Assembly (NCBI RefSeq): GCF_001434915.1
Contig: NZ_AZEF01000002.1
Location: 1 to 64,000, forward strand
Direction: 5' to 3'
DNA from: Liquorilactobacillus capillatus DSM 19910
GTDB lineage: Bacteria > Bacillota > Bacilli > Lactobacillales > Lactobacillaceae
DNA: 64,000 nucleotides
Part shown: piece after piece, positions 38,853-47,151 of the stretch
Position numbering within the stretch: position 1 is the first letter of the stretch
Layout of the letters: each line of letters begins with the position of its first letter
The notes under the pieces: generated by a model
What the model was told of the DNA's origin: nothing
What the model saw: the letters and a program-made list of their open reading frames with translations, nothing else
The model's database searches: none
Made by a program: the position numbers and the translations under genes

Positions 38853-38878
38853 TAATAAACGCGGGGGGAAGTTTATTA
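38853..38878. promoter_or_regulatory. Inverted repeat upstream of opuCA
   Basis: Exact 8-base arms TAATAAAC and GTTTATTA flank a purine-rich GCGGGGGGAA spacer, just before a -10-like TTAAAAT. It is a candidate operator for osmotic control of the opuC operon. Confidence 0.55.
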
Positions 38879-38926
38879 TGTTAAAATGAAAGCGAAGTAT
38901 TAAATACTTGTTGATGGAGGTTCTGT

Positions 38927-40156
38927 ATGCCAGAGAAAAATCCGATTGTAACTTTTAAAGATATTGAAAAAGTTTATCGCGGTGGAAATGTTGCGATAGA
39001 ACACGTAAATCTAACGATCAATCAAGGTGACTTTGTCTGTTTTATTGGTAGATCCGGTTCAGGGAAAACAACTGCTATGCGAATGATTAATCGTATGCTT
39101 GAACCAAGTGGTGGAGTTATTTTATACAATGGAGAAGACATACATAAGACAGATGCAGTCAAATTAAGGCGGCAAATTGGTTATGTTATCCAAAACATTG
39201 GTTTGATGCCGCACATGACGATCTATGAAAATATCACGCTTGTACCTAAATTGTTGAAATGGCCAGAAGAAAAAAGACGCAAGAAGGCAGAAGAACTTAT
39301 TAAACTAGTTGAACTTCCAGAAGATTTTTTGGAACGTTACCCATCTGAATTATCTGGAGGGCAGCAGCAACGTGTAGGGGTTATTCGGGCCTTGGCAGCT
39401 GACCAAGATCTGATCTTGATGGATGAACCGTTTGGGGCATTAGACCCGATTACACGTGAGAGCCTACAGGAACTTGTTAAGCACTTGCAGGAAAAGTTGG
39501 GTAAAACAGTTGTTTTTGTTACTCACGATATGGATGAAGCCTTAAAGCTAGCAACTCAAATAGTTGTGATGGATTCAGGTCATGTTATCCAAAATGCGAC
39601 ACCTAGCGAGATCTTACAGCATCCAGCCAATAGTTTTGTGGAGGAGCTTATTGGTGAAGACCGATTGATGCAAGCACGGGCAGATGTTACAACTGTTAGT
39701 GAAATTATGCTTAAAAATCCGGTTTCGATTACGCCGGGTCGCTCGTTAGTTGAAGCTATTCGTTTGATGCGGAAACGAAGAGTGGATACTCTACTGGTAA
39801 CAGATGATGATAATTACCTAAAGGGTTATATCGATATTGAGACATTAGACAAAAGTTATCGTCATGCAACTAGTGTCTCAGATATTTTAAATACCAAGAT
39901 TTTTTATGTGGTCGATGATACCTTGTTGCGAGACACTGTAGATCGTATATTAAAGCGTGGTTTAAAGTATGTACCAGTTGTTGATCATGCAGGAAAGTTG
40001 CGCGGAATTGTGACTCGTGCTGCGATAGTAGATATGGTGTATGACACAATCTGGGGTGATTCTGATGCTGAAGAAGGAGCACCCGGGCTTGAAAATACTG
40101 AAAATAAAGACAATCCGACAAAAAGTGATTCAGCCTCAAGTTCAAAGGAGGTGTAG
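38927..40156 (+). CDS. opuCA: Osmoprotectant ABC transporter ATPase with CBS domains
   Basis: A 409-residue ATPase of the glycine betaine/carnitine/choline family. Walker A GRSGSGKT (about 42-49), signature LSGGQQQRV (about 142-150), Walker B LILMDEPFGALDP, then two CBS domains (about 255-370) that in this family sense ionic strength. GGAGG is 7 to 8 bases before ATG. It is the first gene of a four-gene operon, separated from opuCB by 3 bases. Confidence 0.94.
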   Translation: MPEKNPIVTFKDIEKVYRGGNVAIEHVNLTINQGDFVCFIGRSGSGKTTAMRMINRMLEPSGGVILYNGEDIHKTDAVKLRRQIGYVIQNIGLMPHMTIYENITLVPKLLKWPEEKRRKKAEELIKLVELPEDFLERYPSELSGGQQQRVGVIRALAADQDLILMDEPFGALDPITRESLQELVKHLQEKLGKTVVFVTHDMDEALKLATQIVVMDSGHVIQNATPSEILQHPANSFVEELIGEDRLMQARADVTTVSEIMLKNPVSITPGRSLVEAIRLMRKRRVDTLLVTDDDNYLKGYIDIETLDKSYRHATSVSDILNTKIFYVVDDTLLRDTVDRILKRGLKYVPVVDHAGKLRGIVTRAAIVDMVYDTIWGDSDAEEGAPGLENTENKDNPTKSDSASSSKEV

Positions 40157-40159
40157 CCG

Positions 40160-40789
40160 ATGATTGATTTCTTAAATCAGCATGGCAGTGAATTAGTAAC
40201 TAAAACATGGGAACAACTTTATATTTCGGGTATAGCTCTAGCACTAGGGATTACAATCGCAGTTCCGCTAGGTGTTATACTGACTCGCTTTGGGAAAACT
40301 GCTAAAGTTGTGATTGGGATTGCAAGCATGCTGCAGACCGTACCGTCACTAGCATTATTAGCATTAATGATCCCCATTTTCGGGATCGGAAAAATTCCAG
40401 CGATTATCGCACTTTTTATTTATTCACTTTTACCAATTTTACGGAATACTTATATTGGAATGGAGGATGTCGATCCAATTCTCAAGGACAGTGCTAAGGG
40501 AATGGGGATGACACCTCTACAGTCAGTTTTAAAAGTAGAGATTCCAATGGCGATTCCTGTTATTATGGCAGGGATTAGGTTATCAGCTGTCTACGTTATT
40601 GCATGGGCAACGTTAGCCTCTTATATTGGAGCTGGTGGACTAGGCGACCTGATTTTTAATGGTTTAAACTTATTTCAGCCAGATCTGATTATTGGTGGGA
40701 CGATTCCTGTAACACTTTTAGCTCTCCTTGCAGATTATTTATTGGGCCGATTAGAAAAATGGCTGACACCTGTTAGCCTAAGATCGTAA
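40160..40789 (+). CDS. opuCB: Osmoprotectant ABC transporter permease
   Basis: A 209-residue permease with five or six membrane segments and the binding-protein-dependent transport signature near [20 protein letters not shown]. It pairs with the second permease, OpuCD. AAAGGAGG lies in the end of opuCA. Confidence 0.93.
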   Translation: MIDFLNQHGSELVTKTWEQLYISGIALALGITIAVPLGVILTRFGKTAKVVIGIASMLQTVPSLALLALMIPIFGIGKIPAIIALFIYSLLPILRNTYIGMEDVDPILKDSAKGMGMTPLQSVLKVEIPMAIPVIMAGIRLSAVYVIAWATLASYIGAGGLGDLIFNGLNLFQPDLIIGGTIPVTLLALLADYLLGRLEKWLTPVSLRS

Positions 40790-40802
40790 GGAGGAAGGAT
40801 GA

Positions 40803-41747
40803 ATGCTTAAACTAACTAAAAAAGTTTTAGTAAGATTAGTGTTGTTTTTAGGCGGTACTCTGTTCCTTTTGACGGGCTGTTCGTTCCCTGGTGTTAGTGG
40901 ATCTGGAGAAGATGCAATTAGAATAGCATCACAAAGTTCAACGGAATCACAAATTATGGCTAATATTTTGGCTGAGTTGATCAACCACGAGTTAGGATAC
41001 AAAACAGCTTTGATTAGCAATCTGGGTTCAGCTACTGTGGCACATCAAGCAATGATTCGTGGTGATGCAGATATCTCCGCGACGCGTTATACAGGAACTG
41101 ATATAACAGGGACCTTGCAACTGCCGGTAGTTAAGGATCCACAAAAAGCGACACAGATTGTAAAAAGGGAATTTAAAAAGAGATACAACCAAACTTGGTT
41201 TCCAACTTATGGATTTGCAGACACATACGCTTTTATGGTGACCCAAGAAACGGCTAAGGAAAAGAATATTAAAACAATTTCAGATTTAGGAAAGTATGCA
41301 GCTGAGATGAATGCAGGGGTCGATAGTTCATGGATGAACCGTCCGGGTGATGGGTACAAAGACTTCTCTGAAACTTATGGGTTTAACTTTCAAAGAGTTT
41401 ATCCAATGCAGATAGGTTTGGTTTATGATGCAGTTGAGGCGGGAAAGATGCAGGCTGTATTGGGGTATTCCACTGATGGACGAATTAAAAGTTATAAATT
41501 AAAACTATTAAAAGATGATAAGCGTTTCTTCCCACCGTATGATTGTTCACTGGTGGTTAATGATAGTTTATTGAAAAAGTACCCAAAACTAGCACCACTT
41601 TTACACCGCTTAGATGGGAAGATCGATTTAAAAACAATGCAGTCATTAAACTATCAGGTCGATAATGATTTACTCGAACCTGCAGTTGTGGCGCAACAAT
41701 TCTTGGCGAAACATCAGTACTTTAAAGGAAGTGACAAGAATGACTAA
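40803..41747 (+). CDS. opuCC: Osmoprotectant ABC transporter substrate-binding lipoprotein
   Basis: A 314-residue lipoprotein with lipobox LLTGC (C26) and an OpuAC-type binding domain (IRIASQSSTESQIMANIL onward). It should bind quaternary ammonium compounds such as glycine betaine or carnitine outside the membrane. Its last 8 bases overlap the next permease gene. Confidence 0.93.
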   Translation: MLKLTKKVLVRLVLFLGGTLFLLTGCSFPGVSGSGEDAIRIASQSSTESQIMANILAELINHELGYKTALISNLGSATVAHQAMIRGDADISATRYTGTDITGTLQLPVVKDPQKATQIVKREFKKRYNQTWFPTYGFADTYAFMVTQETAKEKNIKTISDLGKYAAEMNAGVDSSWMNRPGDGYKDFSETYGFNFQRVYPMQIGLVYDAVEAGKMQAVLGYSTDGRIKSYKLKLLKDDKRFFPPYDCSLVVNDSLLKKYPKLAPLLHRLDGKIDLKTMQSLNYQVDNDLLEPAVVAQQFLAKHQYFKGSDKND

Positions 41748-42393
41748 TTTGAGCACGTGGGAACAGTTTTGGTATTATCTAGCTAATAATGGCTCATACG
41801 TTTTAAGCCAATTTACCCGCCATTTTTTAATCTCGATCTATGGTGTTTTAATTGCTGCGATCGTTGGTATTCCAGTGGGGATCTTAATTGCCCGCAGACG
41901 TCGTCTGAGTGCAGTTGTGATCGGTGCTGCTAATGTCATTCAAACTGTACCTTCCTTAGCGATGTTGTCAATCGTTATGTTGGGATTAGGGTTAGGTGTG
42001 AATACTGTTATTTTTACTGTTTTCTTATATTCACTATTGCCAATTCTTAAGAATACGTATACTGGCATGACTAGTGTTGATAAGACGATCCTTGATTCTG
42101 GTAAAGGAATGGGAATGACCAGTTTCCAGATCCTTTATATGGTTGAGCTCCCACTAGCATTGTCTGTTATTATGGCAGGAATCAGGAATGCTTTAGTTGT
42201 GGCGATCGGTATTACCGCGATTGGGGCCTTTGTTGGAGCTGGCGGGTTAGGTGATATAATTGTTCGCGGAACCAACGCAACAGGCGGTGGTGCAATTATT
42301 TTAGCTGGAGCTCTGCCAACCGCACTAATGGCAATTGTTTCAGATTTAGTTTTAGGTTTTTTACAAAGAAGACTTGAACCTAAAAAAGCATGA
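41740..42393 (+). CDS. opuCD: Osmoprotectant ABC transporter permease
   Basis: A 217-residue permease related to OpuCB, with the signature SVDKTILDSGKGMGMTSFQI. Start choice: AAAGGAAG ends 8 bases before ATG 41740, which begins MTNLSTWEQFW. An upstream in-frame ATG at 41665 would lie inside opuCC and has no ribosome binding site. It is the last gene of the operon and is followed by a terminator. Confidence 0.92.
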   Translation: MTNLSTWEQFWYYLANNGSYVLSQFTRHFLISIYGVLIAAIVGIPVGILIARRRRLSAVVIGAANVIQTVPSLAMLSIVMLGLGLGVNTVIFTVFLYSLLPILKNTYTGMTSVDKTILDSGKGMGMTSFQILYMVELPLALSVIMAGIRNALVVAIGITAIGAFVGAGGLGDIIVRGTNATGGGAIILAGALPTALMAIVSDLVLGFLQRRLEPKKA

Positions 42394-42410
42394 GACTGAT
42401 GGTATAACTT

Positions 42411-42453
42411 AAAAAGGACTAAAGCCAAAATATTTTTGACTTTAGTCCTTTTT
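42411..42453. terminator. Bidirectional terminator between opuCD and ferritin
   Basis: AAAAAGGACTAAAG and CTTTAGTCCTTTTT arms, with inner CAAAA/TTTTG, lie between convergent genes. Confidence 0.93.
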
Positions 42454-42468
42454 AATTGCTAAGCAAGT

Positions 42469-42963
42469 TTATTGAGCCTGATGATCACTACTATTTTGCA
42501 AGATACCGTTCATCCCTAGAACGCCGCTTTCACCAACAAAATCATACTTTGCAATAAGATTACGTGCGTTAACTTCTTCTTCAATTTGTTCAGAAAGAAA
42601 ATAGTTTAAAAAGTTCATAGTTTCGAAGTCTTTAGTTTCATTAGCTTGGCTGTAAATATCACGGATACATCCACTAATATATTGTTCATGGTGCAGTCCA
42701 CCTTCAAGGACTTCTTTAACAGAACTGTATTTTTGCGATTTATGTTCAATTGGAGTTAACTTGACCTGTTGATCCATATCATGTAAATAGTTGATAAATC
42801 TCCATGCGTGGCTTATTTCTTCATTTGCCTGATCTTTATACCATTTTGAAAAACCGTCCAAAGACTTTTCTTCAAAGAAATTATAAAAATCCAAATAAAC
42901 ATAAGCTGATTGGAACTCTTTGTTAACTTGTTCATTTAACAATGTATATATCTTTTCTTCCAT
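42469..42963 (-). CDS. Ferritin-like iron storage protein
   Basis: A 164-residue four-helix protein. Ferroxidase-type residues: E16 in NKEFQ, E49 and H52 in NEEISHAW, and the later FLSEQIEEEVNA segment. It stores iron as ferric mineral in a 24-mer. Start choice: AAAGGTGG lies 6 bases before the ATG at 42963. An ATG 24 bases upstream lacks a ribosome binding site. It is divergent from an OsmC/Ohr gene, so oxidative or metal stress control is plausible; no PerR box was recognised. Confidence 0.9.
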   Translation of the reverse strand: MEEKIYTLLNEQVNKEFQSAYVYLDFYNFFEEKSLDGFSKWYKDQANEEISHAWRFINYLHDMDQQVKLTPIEHKSQKYSSVKEVLEGGLHHEQYISGCIRDIYSQANETKDFETMNFLNYFLSEQIEEEVNARNLIAKYDFVGESGVLGMNGILQNSSDHQAQ

Positions 42964-43133
42964 AATTATCCACCTTTCTGCTGTCATTTTAGCATTATTG
43001 GCATTTAAATTAAAGCAGAGCTTAAGTGGAGAAAAAGAGAATATATATTTAATTGCTTATTGATGAGCATTCTACAATGTAAAAGGAGAAACTGCGCGAT
43101 ATACTTTAGATAAATAAAGAAAGAGGTGTAATG

Positions 43134-43547
43134 ATGGTAGAGAAAAAAGTACTGTATGAAACAGAAGCAATAAATAAAGATGGTCTTAATGGTCATGCAT
43201 TTATTAAAGATGGTTTAAAGATTGCAATCAGTAATCCACGCGGCCAAGCAGAAGGAACAAATCCAGAACAACTTTTGGGGCTCTCTTTGAGTACATGCAT
43301 GAATGCCACTTTGCAAGCAATAGAGCGTGAACAAGGTCTTGAACATACTTCAGAAGTAAGAGTTAAGGTTTTAATGGTTAAGGGAAGCAAAGGCTTAGAG
43401 TTTTTAGTTAAAGCCCGGATTAGAATACCCAGTGTTGAGTTAGAAACAGCCAAAAGATTTGTAAAATTAGCGGAGCAAAATTGTCCTGTATCAAAGTTAT
43501 TGAGTAGTAATGATAATTATACGATCGAGGTAGTAGAAGAATTCTAA
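43134..43547 (+). CDS. OsmC/Ohr family peroxidase
   Basis: A 137-residue protein with the two redox cysteines of the family, in LSLSTCMNATL and AEQNCPVSKLL. Such enzymes reduce organic hydroperoxides. GAGG is 7 bases before ATG 43134; a second ATG directly upstream (43131) is only 4 bases away. It is divergent from ferritin. Confidence 0.88.
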   Translation: MVEKKVLYETEAINKDGLNGHAFIKDGLKIAISNPRGQAEGTNPEQLLGLSLSTCMNATLQAIEREQGLEHTSEVRVKVLMVKGSKGLEFLVKARIRIPSVELETAKRFVKLAEQNCPVSKLLSSNDNYTIEVVEEF

Positions 43548-43726
43548 TTAGGTATAACAGCTGCACGAATTTTTGAGTTAGTAGAGTACTTAATTAAAAC
43601 GATTTAATCAGTGAAAAGAGATAAAGTTAAAAAATAATTCTAAAAAAAAGCTGTTTTGATTTGCAAAACAAAAAAGTTAGGTGTACCTTAAAAGAGGAGA
43701 TGATTTTCAGGATAGGGAGGCTACCA

Positions 43727-43888
43727 ATGTTGATTTCAAATGAACAGGTAATATACTTAGTGGTTTTAATGGTGTTGGTTTCTATTTCTTTAGGTGGACT
43801 GATTGAATGTGTGACATTCCGTAAAGAAATTAAGGAGAAAAATATATTTCATAGATCCTTTAATAGTATCAGACATCATTTTTTCTAA
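43727..43888 (+). CDS. Small single-pass membrane protein, 53 residues
   Basis: The ATG follows GGGAGG at 43715-43720 with a 6-base spacing. It is a hydrophobic segment (about 7-27: VIYLVVLMVLVSISLGGLIE) and a short basic cytoplasmic tail. No family is recognised. It is flanked by OsmC and the PadR operon. Confidence 0.6.
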   Translation: MLISNEQVIYLVVLMVLVSISLGGLIECVTFRKEIKEKNIFHRSFNSIRHHFF

Positions 43889-44027
43889 GTTGCAGTGAAG
43901 CAAATAGCTAATATTGAAGAACTTAATAACTTGTATATTGTCACGAAGCTATTTTTTGAGATCAGCAGGGCTGTTTTTGTAACTAAAGAAGACAGCTTGT
44001 GGAAGAGCGTACTTATATGGAACAAGC

Positions 44028-44068
44028 AAAAGACTAGGTTAAAAGTAAATTTTAATGTAGTCTTTTTT
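44028..44068 (+). terminator. Intrinsic terminator
   Basis: AAAAGACTA pairs with TAGTC-TTTT, with inner AAAA/TTTT, followed by T-run. It probably ends the 53-residue gene transcript. Confidence 0.75.
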
Positions 44069-44192
44069 GTTGTTTTATAAATTATTCTAAATAATAGTTA
44101 TGCATTTATTGAAATATAATACTATATGTTATATAATATTACTGTAAATAACTATGATAGAAACACATATCATACTTTATGGGAGGGATACT

Positions 44193-44516
44193 ATGAAAAT
44201 TCAAGTGACAGCGGATTTGCTAGATGGATTGGTATTGGCACTGCTAGCCCAGAAGGATTATTACGGTTACGCTTTAACGCAAGATATGCAAAAAGCAATT
44301 AGTATTTCTGAGTCGACAATGTATCCAGTGTTGAGAAGAATGCGTAACAATGGATATTTAACGACATATGACCAATCTTACCAAGGAAGAAATCGACGGT
44401 ACTATAAAATTACGGCTACTGGTCAAGTACATCTTAAAAGAGTACTGACAATGTGGAACAACTATAAAGACAGCTTGGACAAAGTTTTCTCAGGTGCAGC
44501 GGAGGAGGACAGATAA
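44193..44516 (+). CDS. PadR-family transcriptional regulator
   Basis: A 107-residue winged helix protein (LDGLVLALLAQKDYYGYALTQDM ... STMYPVLRRMRNNGYL is the PadR core) with a short C-terminal dimerisation helix. GGGAGGG precedes ATG 44193, which is preferred over an unsupported upstream ATG at 44154. The stop overlaps the start of the DUF1700 gene (TAATG). PadR proteins of such operons usually repress their own operon and respond to envelope stress. Confidence 0.9.
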   Translation: MKIQVTADLLDGLVLALLAQKDYYGYALTQDMQKAISISESTMYPVLRRMRNNGYLTTYDQSYQGRNRRYYKITATGQVHLKRVLTMWNNYKDSLDKVFSGAAEEDR

Positions 44517-45133
44517 TGGAAGAGGATAAGAAAGTTTATTTTGTCGAACTTGAACGTTATTTAAGCCCGCTGACTGCTGAGGAGACGAATGATGTAATTG
44601 ATTTTTACAGTGAATATGTTGAAGATGCAGGTTTACAGACAAAAACAGAACTTGAGAACAAGTTGGGGACGGCTAAGCAGTTAAGTCGTAAAATTCTAGC
44701 AGACCATTCAATTAAAATCGATGAAGATCAAAGGCATCATAATATCAAAAGGTCCCCGCGTTCGAATTCAAAGATGATCTGGATTATAATTCTGGCAATA
44801 ATTTCCGCCCCAATGACACTGGGGATTGGCGGCATACTCTTGATCTTGCTCATGAGTATGATCTTGACCGCCATAATTATTGTGGTGGCTATGTTACTAA
44901 CACTGGTCATTCTAACAGCAGTCTGTCTCTATACAGGATTATTGATGCTATTCACAGAGTTTACAGTTGGTATTTTTTACCTCGGATGTGGGATTGCCGC
45001 GTTAGGCGGGTTAATGATTGCCATGCCACTGCTTTATTGGGTTTGTAGCGCTATCTTACAGGTAGTAGCAAACTTTGCAAGGTATTTGTACCAGCGTTTC
45101 TCTAGGAAGCGCCAGGGGAGGTCTGAAGCTTGA
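44516..45133 (+). CDS. DUF1700 membrane protein
   Basis: A 205-residue protein. An N-terminal soluble helical part (1-80, FVELERYLSPLTAEETNDVIDFYSEYVEDAG is typical of DUF1700) is followed by three or four membrane segments (about 85-190) and a basic C-terminus. It is always found beside PadR regulators and putative adhesin-like proteins, as here. The function is unproven. Confidence 0.85.
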   Translation: MEEDKKVYFVELERYLSPLTAEETNDVIDFYSEYVEDAGLQTKTELENKLGTAKQLSRKILADHSIKIDEDQRHHNIKRSPRSNSKMIWIIILAIISAPMTLGIGGILLILLMSMILTAIIIVVAMLLTLVILTAVCLYTGLLMLFTEFTVGIFYLGCGIAALGGLMIAMPLLYWVCSAILQVVANFARYLYQRFSRKRQGRSEA

Positions 45134-46077
45134 TGACAAAGATGCTTAAATGGGGCTGGCTGGTACTTGTGATTGGACTTGTATTATTGGGAATTGGAAT
45201 ACGAATGAATGGAGCCCAAAATATCACCTTTGATAACTGGCAGCCAAAGATAAGTCGGAGTAAGCTGATAACTAAAAAATATACTGACATCAGCAGCTTT
45301 AATACCATTGATGTTAGAACTTCTGAAACAGGAGTCAAACTTGTAAAAGGCGATAAGTATGCAGTTGAGTATACAGGCCGGGATAGATATAAACCAAGTG
45401 TAAGTACAGAGCATCAGAGACTGATTATCAAACAGTCTGAAGGTAAATTTAATGCAGTTAATCTCGGTTTCAACTATAATGGTGATAGTGAAGATACAGA
45501 TCAAATAACGATTACTGTCCCACAAGATATTTCTTTAAAAACTGTTAAGGTACGTTCGGATTCTGGAATGATCGCTTTAGATAACCAAAAAGCAGCTACA
45601 CTAAAATTAACAGTGGCTGACGGTGATATCAAATTAGCTAATGTTACCGCATCTAATGTACAGCTTGCTTCTCAAGATGGAGAGATAACGGCTAATCAAA
45701 CTAACTTGAGTTCAGGTACGATATCGCAAAATGATGGTGATCTAACAATGAAAAAGGGTGAAATCAAACAGCTAAAAATCCAAAATCAAGATGGGGATGT
45801 TAATTACGCTGAGATGCGGTTGAATGACGGTAGTTTAAAAATGCAGGATGGTGATTTTGAGGCAGAACAGATCAGTGTTATAGGGACATACAGTGTTAAT
45901 AACAATGATGGTGATAATACTGTTAGAGATGCGCAAGTGGGTGGTTATCACCTAATAACATCAGATGGAACAAATTATTTATATGATCGTAATTCAAATA
46001 ATGATTTGGTTTGGAATAGTAAAACAACAGATATTTTGAAGTTAATAACCACTGATGGTGATAATAAAGTTAAATAG
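45133..46077 (+). CDS. DUF4097-type beta-solenoid membrane-anchored protein
   Basis: A 314-residue protein with an N-terminal membrane anchor (about 5-25) and a long repetitive beta domain. Regularly spaced DGD or DG turns occur (VADGDIK, SQDGEIT, QNDGDLT, NQDGDVN, MQDGDFE, NNDGDNT, TTDGDNK), which suggests a right-handed beta-solenoid. GGGGAGG lies 11 bases before ATG 45133, or 8 before a TTG at 45130. The stop of the previous gene overlaps the start (TGATG). It is likely an envelope-stress sensor or adhesin-like surface protein. Confidence 0.85.
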   Translation: MTKMLKWGWLVLVIGLVLLGIGIRMNGAQNITFDNWQPKISRSKLITKKYTDISSFNTIDVRTSETGVKLVKGDKYAVEYTGRDRYKPSVSTEHQRLIIKQSEGKFNAVNLGFNYNGDSEDTDQITITVPQDISLKTVKVRSDSGMIALDNQKAATLKLTVADGDIKLANVTASNVQLASQDGEITANQTNLSSGTISQNDGDLTMKKGEIKQLKIQNQDGDVNYAEMRLNDGSLKMQDGDFEAEQISVIGTYSVNNNDGDNTVRDAQVGGYHLITSDGTNYLYDRNSNNDLVWNSKTTDILKLITTDGDNKVK

Positions 46078-46093
46078 AAAAGGATGGTTTGCT

Positions 46094-46330
46094 ATGAAGA
46101 AAAAGTTAACTAAGTCGAGTGATAAAGTTGTAGCTGGTGTCTTTGGTGGTGTGGCAGAATACTTTAACTTGGACAAGTCATGGACACGTATTATAGGCGC
46201 GATATTAATTATCTTCCCGGGAAACCTTATCTTAGGATTGCTGATCTATGCTATTGCGGCAGCAATTATGCCTGAAAAAGGCGATACAGGACATAAAGAT
46301 GATATTATCGAGGGTGAATTTAGGGAATAG
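46094..46330 (+). CDS. PspC-domain protein
   Basis: A 78-residue protein with the PspC domain: LTKSSDKVVAGVFGGVAEYFNLD followed by one or two membrane segments ending IYAIAAAIMPE. The ribosome binding site is AAAAGGATGG. It is the last gene of the PadR operon. PspC proteins take part in responses to membrane damage. Confidence 0.88.
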   Translation: MKKKLTKSSDKVVAGVFGGVAEYFNLDKSWTRIIGAILIIFPGNLILGLLIYAIAAAIMPEKGDTGHKDDIIEGEFRE

Positions 46331-46367
46331 AAATGAAAAGTTAGTTCGAGTAAAGAGTTTAAATCAA

Positions 46368-46430
46368 AATCTGAAGGTGCCCCATAATTGTTAGACATAG
46401 AAACTAACAATTATGGGGCACCTTCAGATT
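46368..46430. terminator. Perfect 27-bp hairpin between convergent pspC and tetR
   Basis: Arms 46368-46394 and 46404-46430 are exactly complementary over 27 bases, with a 9-base loop. Only short A/T flanks and no clear U-run follow on either strand, so it may be a terminator processed differently or another structured element. Confidence 0.6.
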
Positions 46431-46438
46431 GGAATTAT

Positions 46439-47086
46439 TTATTCGGGTGCGCTAAATCCATCTTGCAGGATGTTCATATAACTTTGGGCATGCATAATGA
46501 TTTCCTCTAAATCACTGATGGCGGCATCTGGATGTTTTCTGATAAAGTCTTGTGCTTCTTGCTGAACGAGGTCAACAAGAGCAGTAATCGCTTTTCTGAT
46601 CAGTGGAAGAGGGATATCTTTACGCAGCGGCATCTTCTGAAGTACAGGCGTAATTAAGGTTTCGAATGTTTTCTGTGTGTTTTGGGCATAAATTTGTTGG
46701 GTTTCTGCTCGCAGTTGAGCAGGTAGTGAGCTAGGTGCACCATATGCATGTAATAAAAGCTTGAATTCAGTAGGATAAGCTAGTTGCAGTTCGATCTTGT
46801 ATTTAGTTGCTCGAATAATCATCTCAACAAGGTCATCCGCACCTGTCCATACAGAATAATCGGCAGCTTTATCAACGCGATCCATAGCGTAACGCAGAGT
46901 TGCCAAGTATAAATTAGCCTTATTTTGGTAATAACGAAAGAGTGTACCCTTGGAAACCTCAGCTGCCTGTGCAATTTTATCTGTTTTGGTGTCACGATAG
47001 CCTTCTTGAGCAAAGATAAGCAACGCATTTTTCATAATACGTTTTATTTTGAGCGGATCCTTAGGACTATCTTTTGAAATTGCCAT
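46439..47086 (-). CDS. TetR-family repressor of the ABC exporter operon
   Basis: A 215-residue regulator. The N-terminal HTH (about 15-62: ALLIFAQEGYRDTKTDKIAQAAEVSKGTLFRYYQNK) is followed by a helical ligand domain. AAAGGA precedes ATG 47086; the upstream ATG overlaps that site. It is the third gene after the ABC ATPase and permease on the minus strand and should control the operator at 49752. Confidence 0.9.
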   Translation of the reverse strand: MAISKDSPKDPLKIKRIMKNALLIFAQEGYRDTKTDKIAQAAEVSKGTLFRYYQNKANLYLATLRYAMDRVDKAADYSVWTGADDLVEMIIRATKYKIELQLAYPTEFKLLLHAYGAPSSLPAQLRAETQQIYAQNTQKTFETLITPVLQKMPLRKDIPLPLIRKAITALVDLVQQEAQDFIRKHPDAAISDLEEIIMHAQSYMNILQDGFSAPE

Positions 47087-47151
47087 TTTAACCATCCTTT
47101 AAACTAGTCTTTAAGTAATGATTATAATAGATACATATAGCTATAAGCAAA

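Noticed and set aside
43895-44080. GTG-started ORF of 61 codons
   Set aside because: It has no ribosome binding site and runs straight through an intrinsic terminator at 44028-44068.
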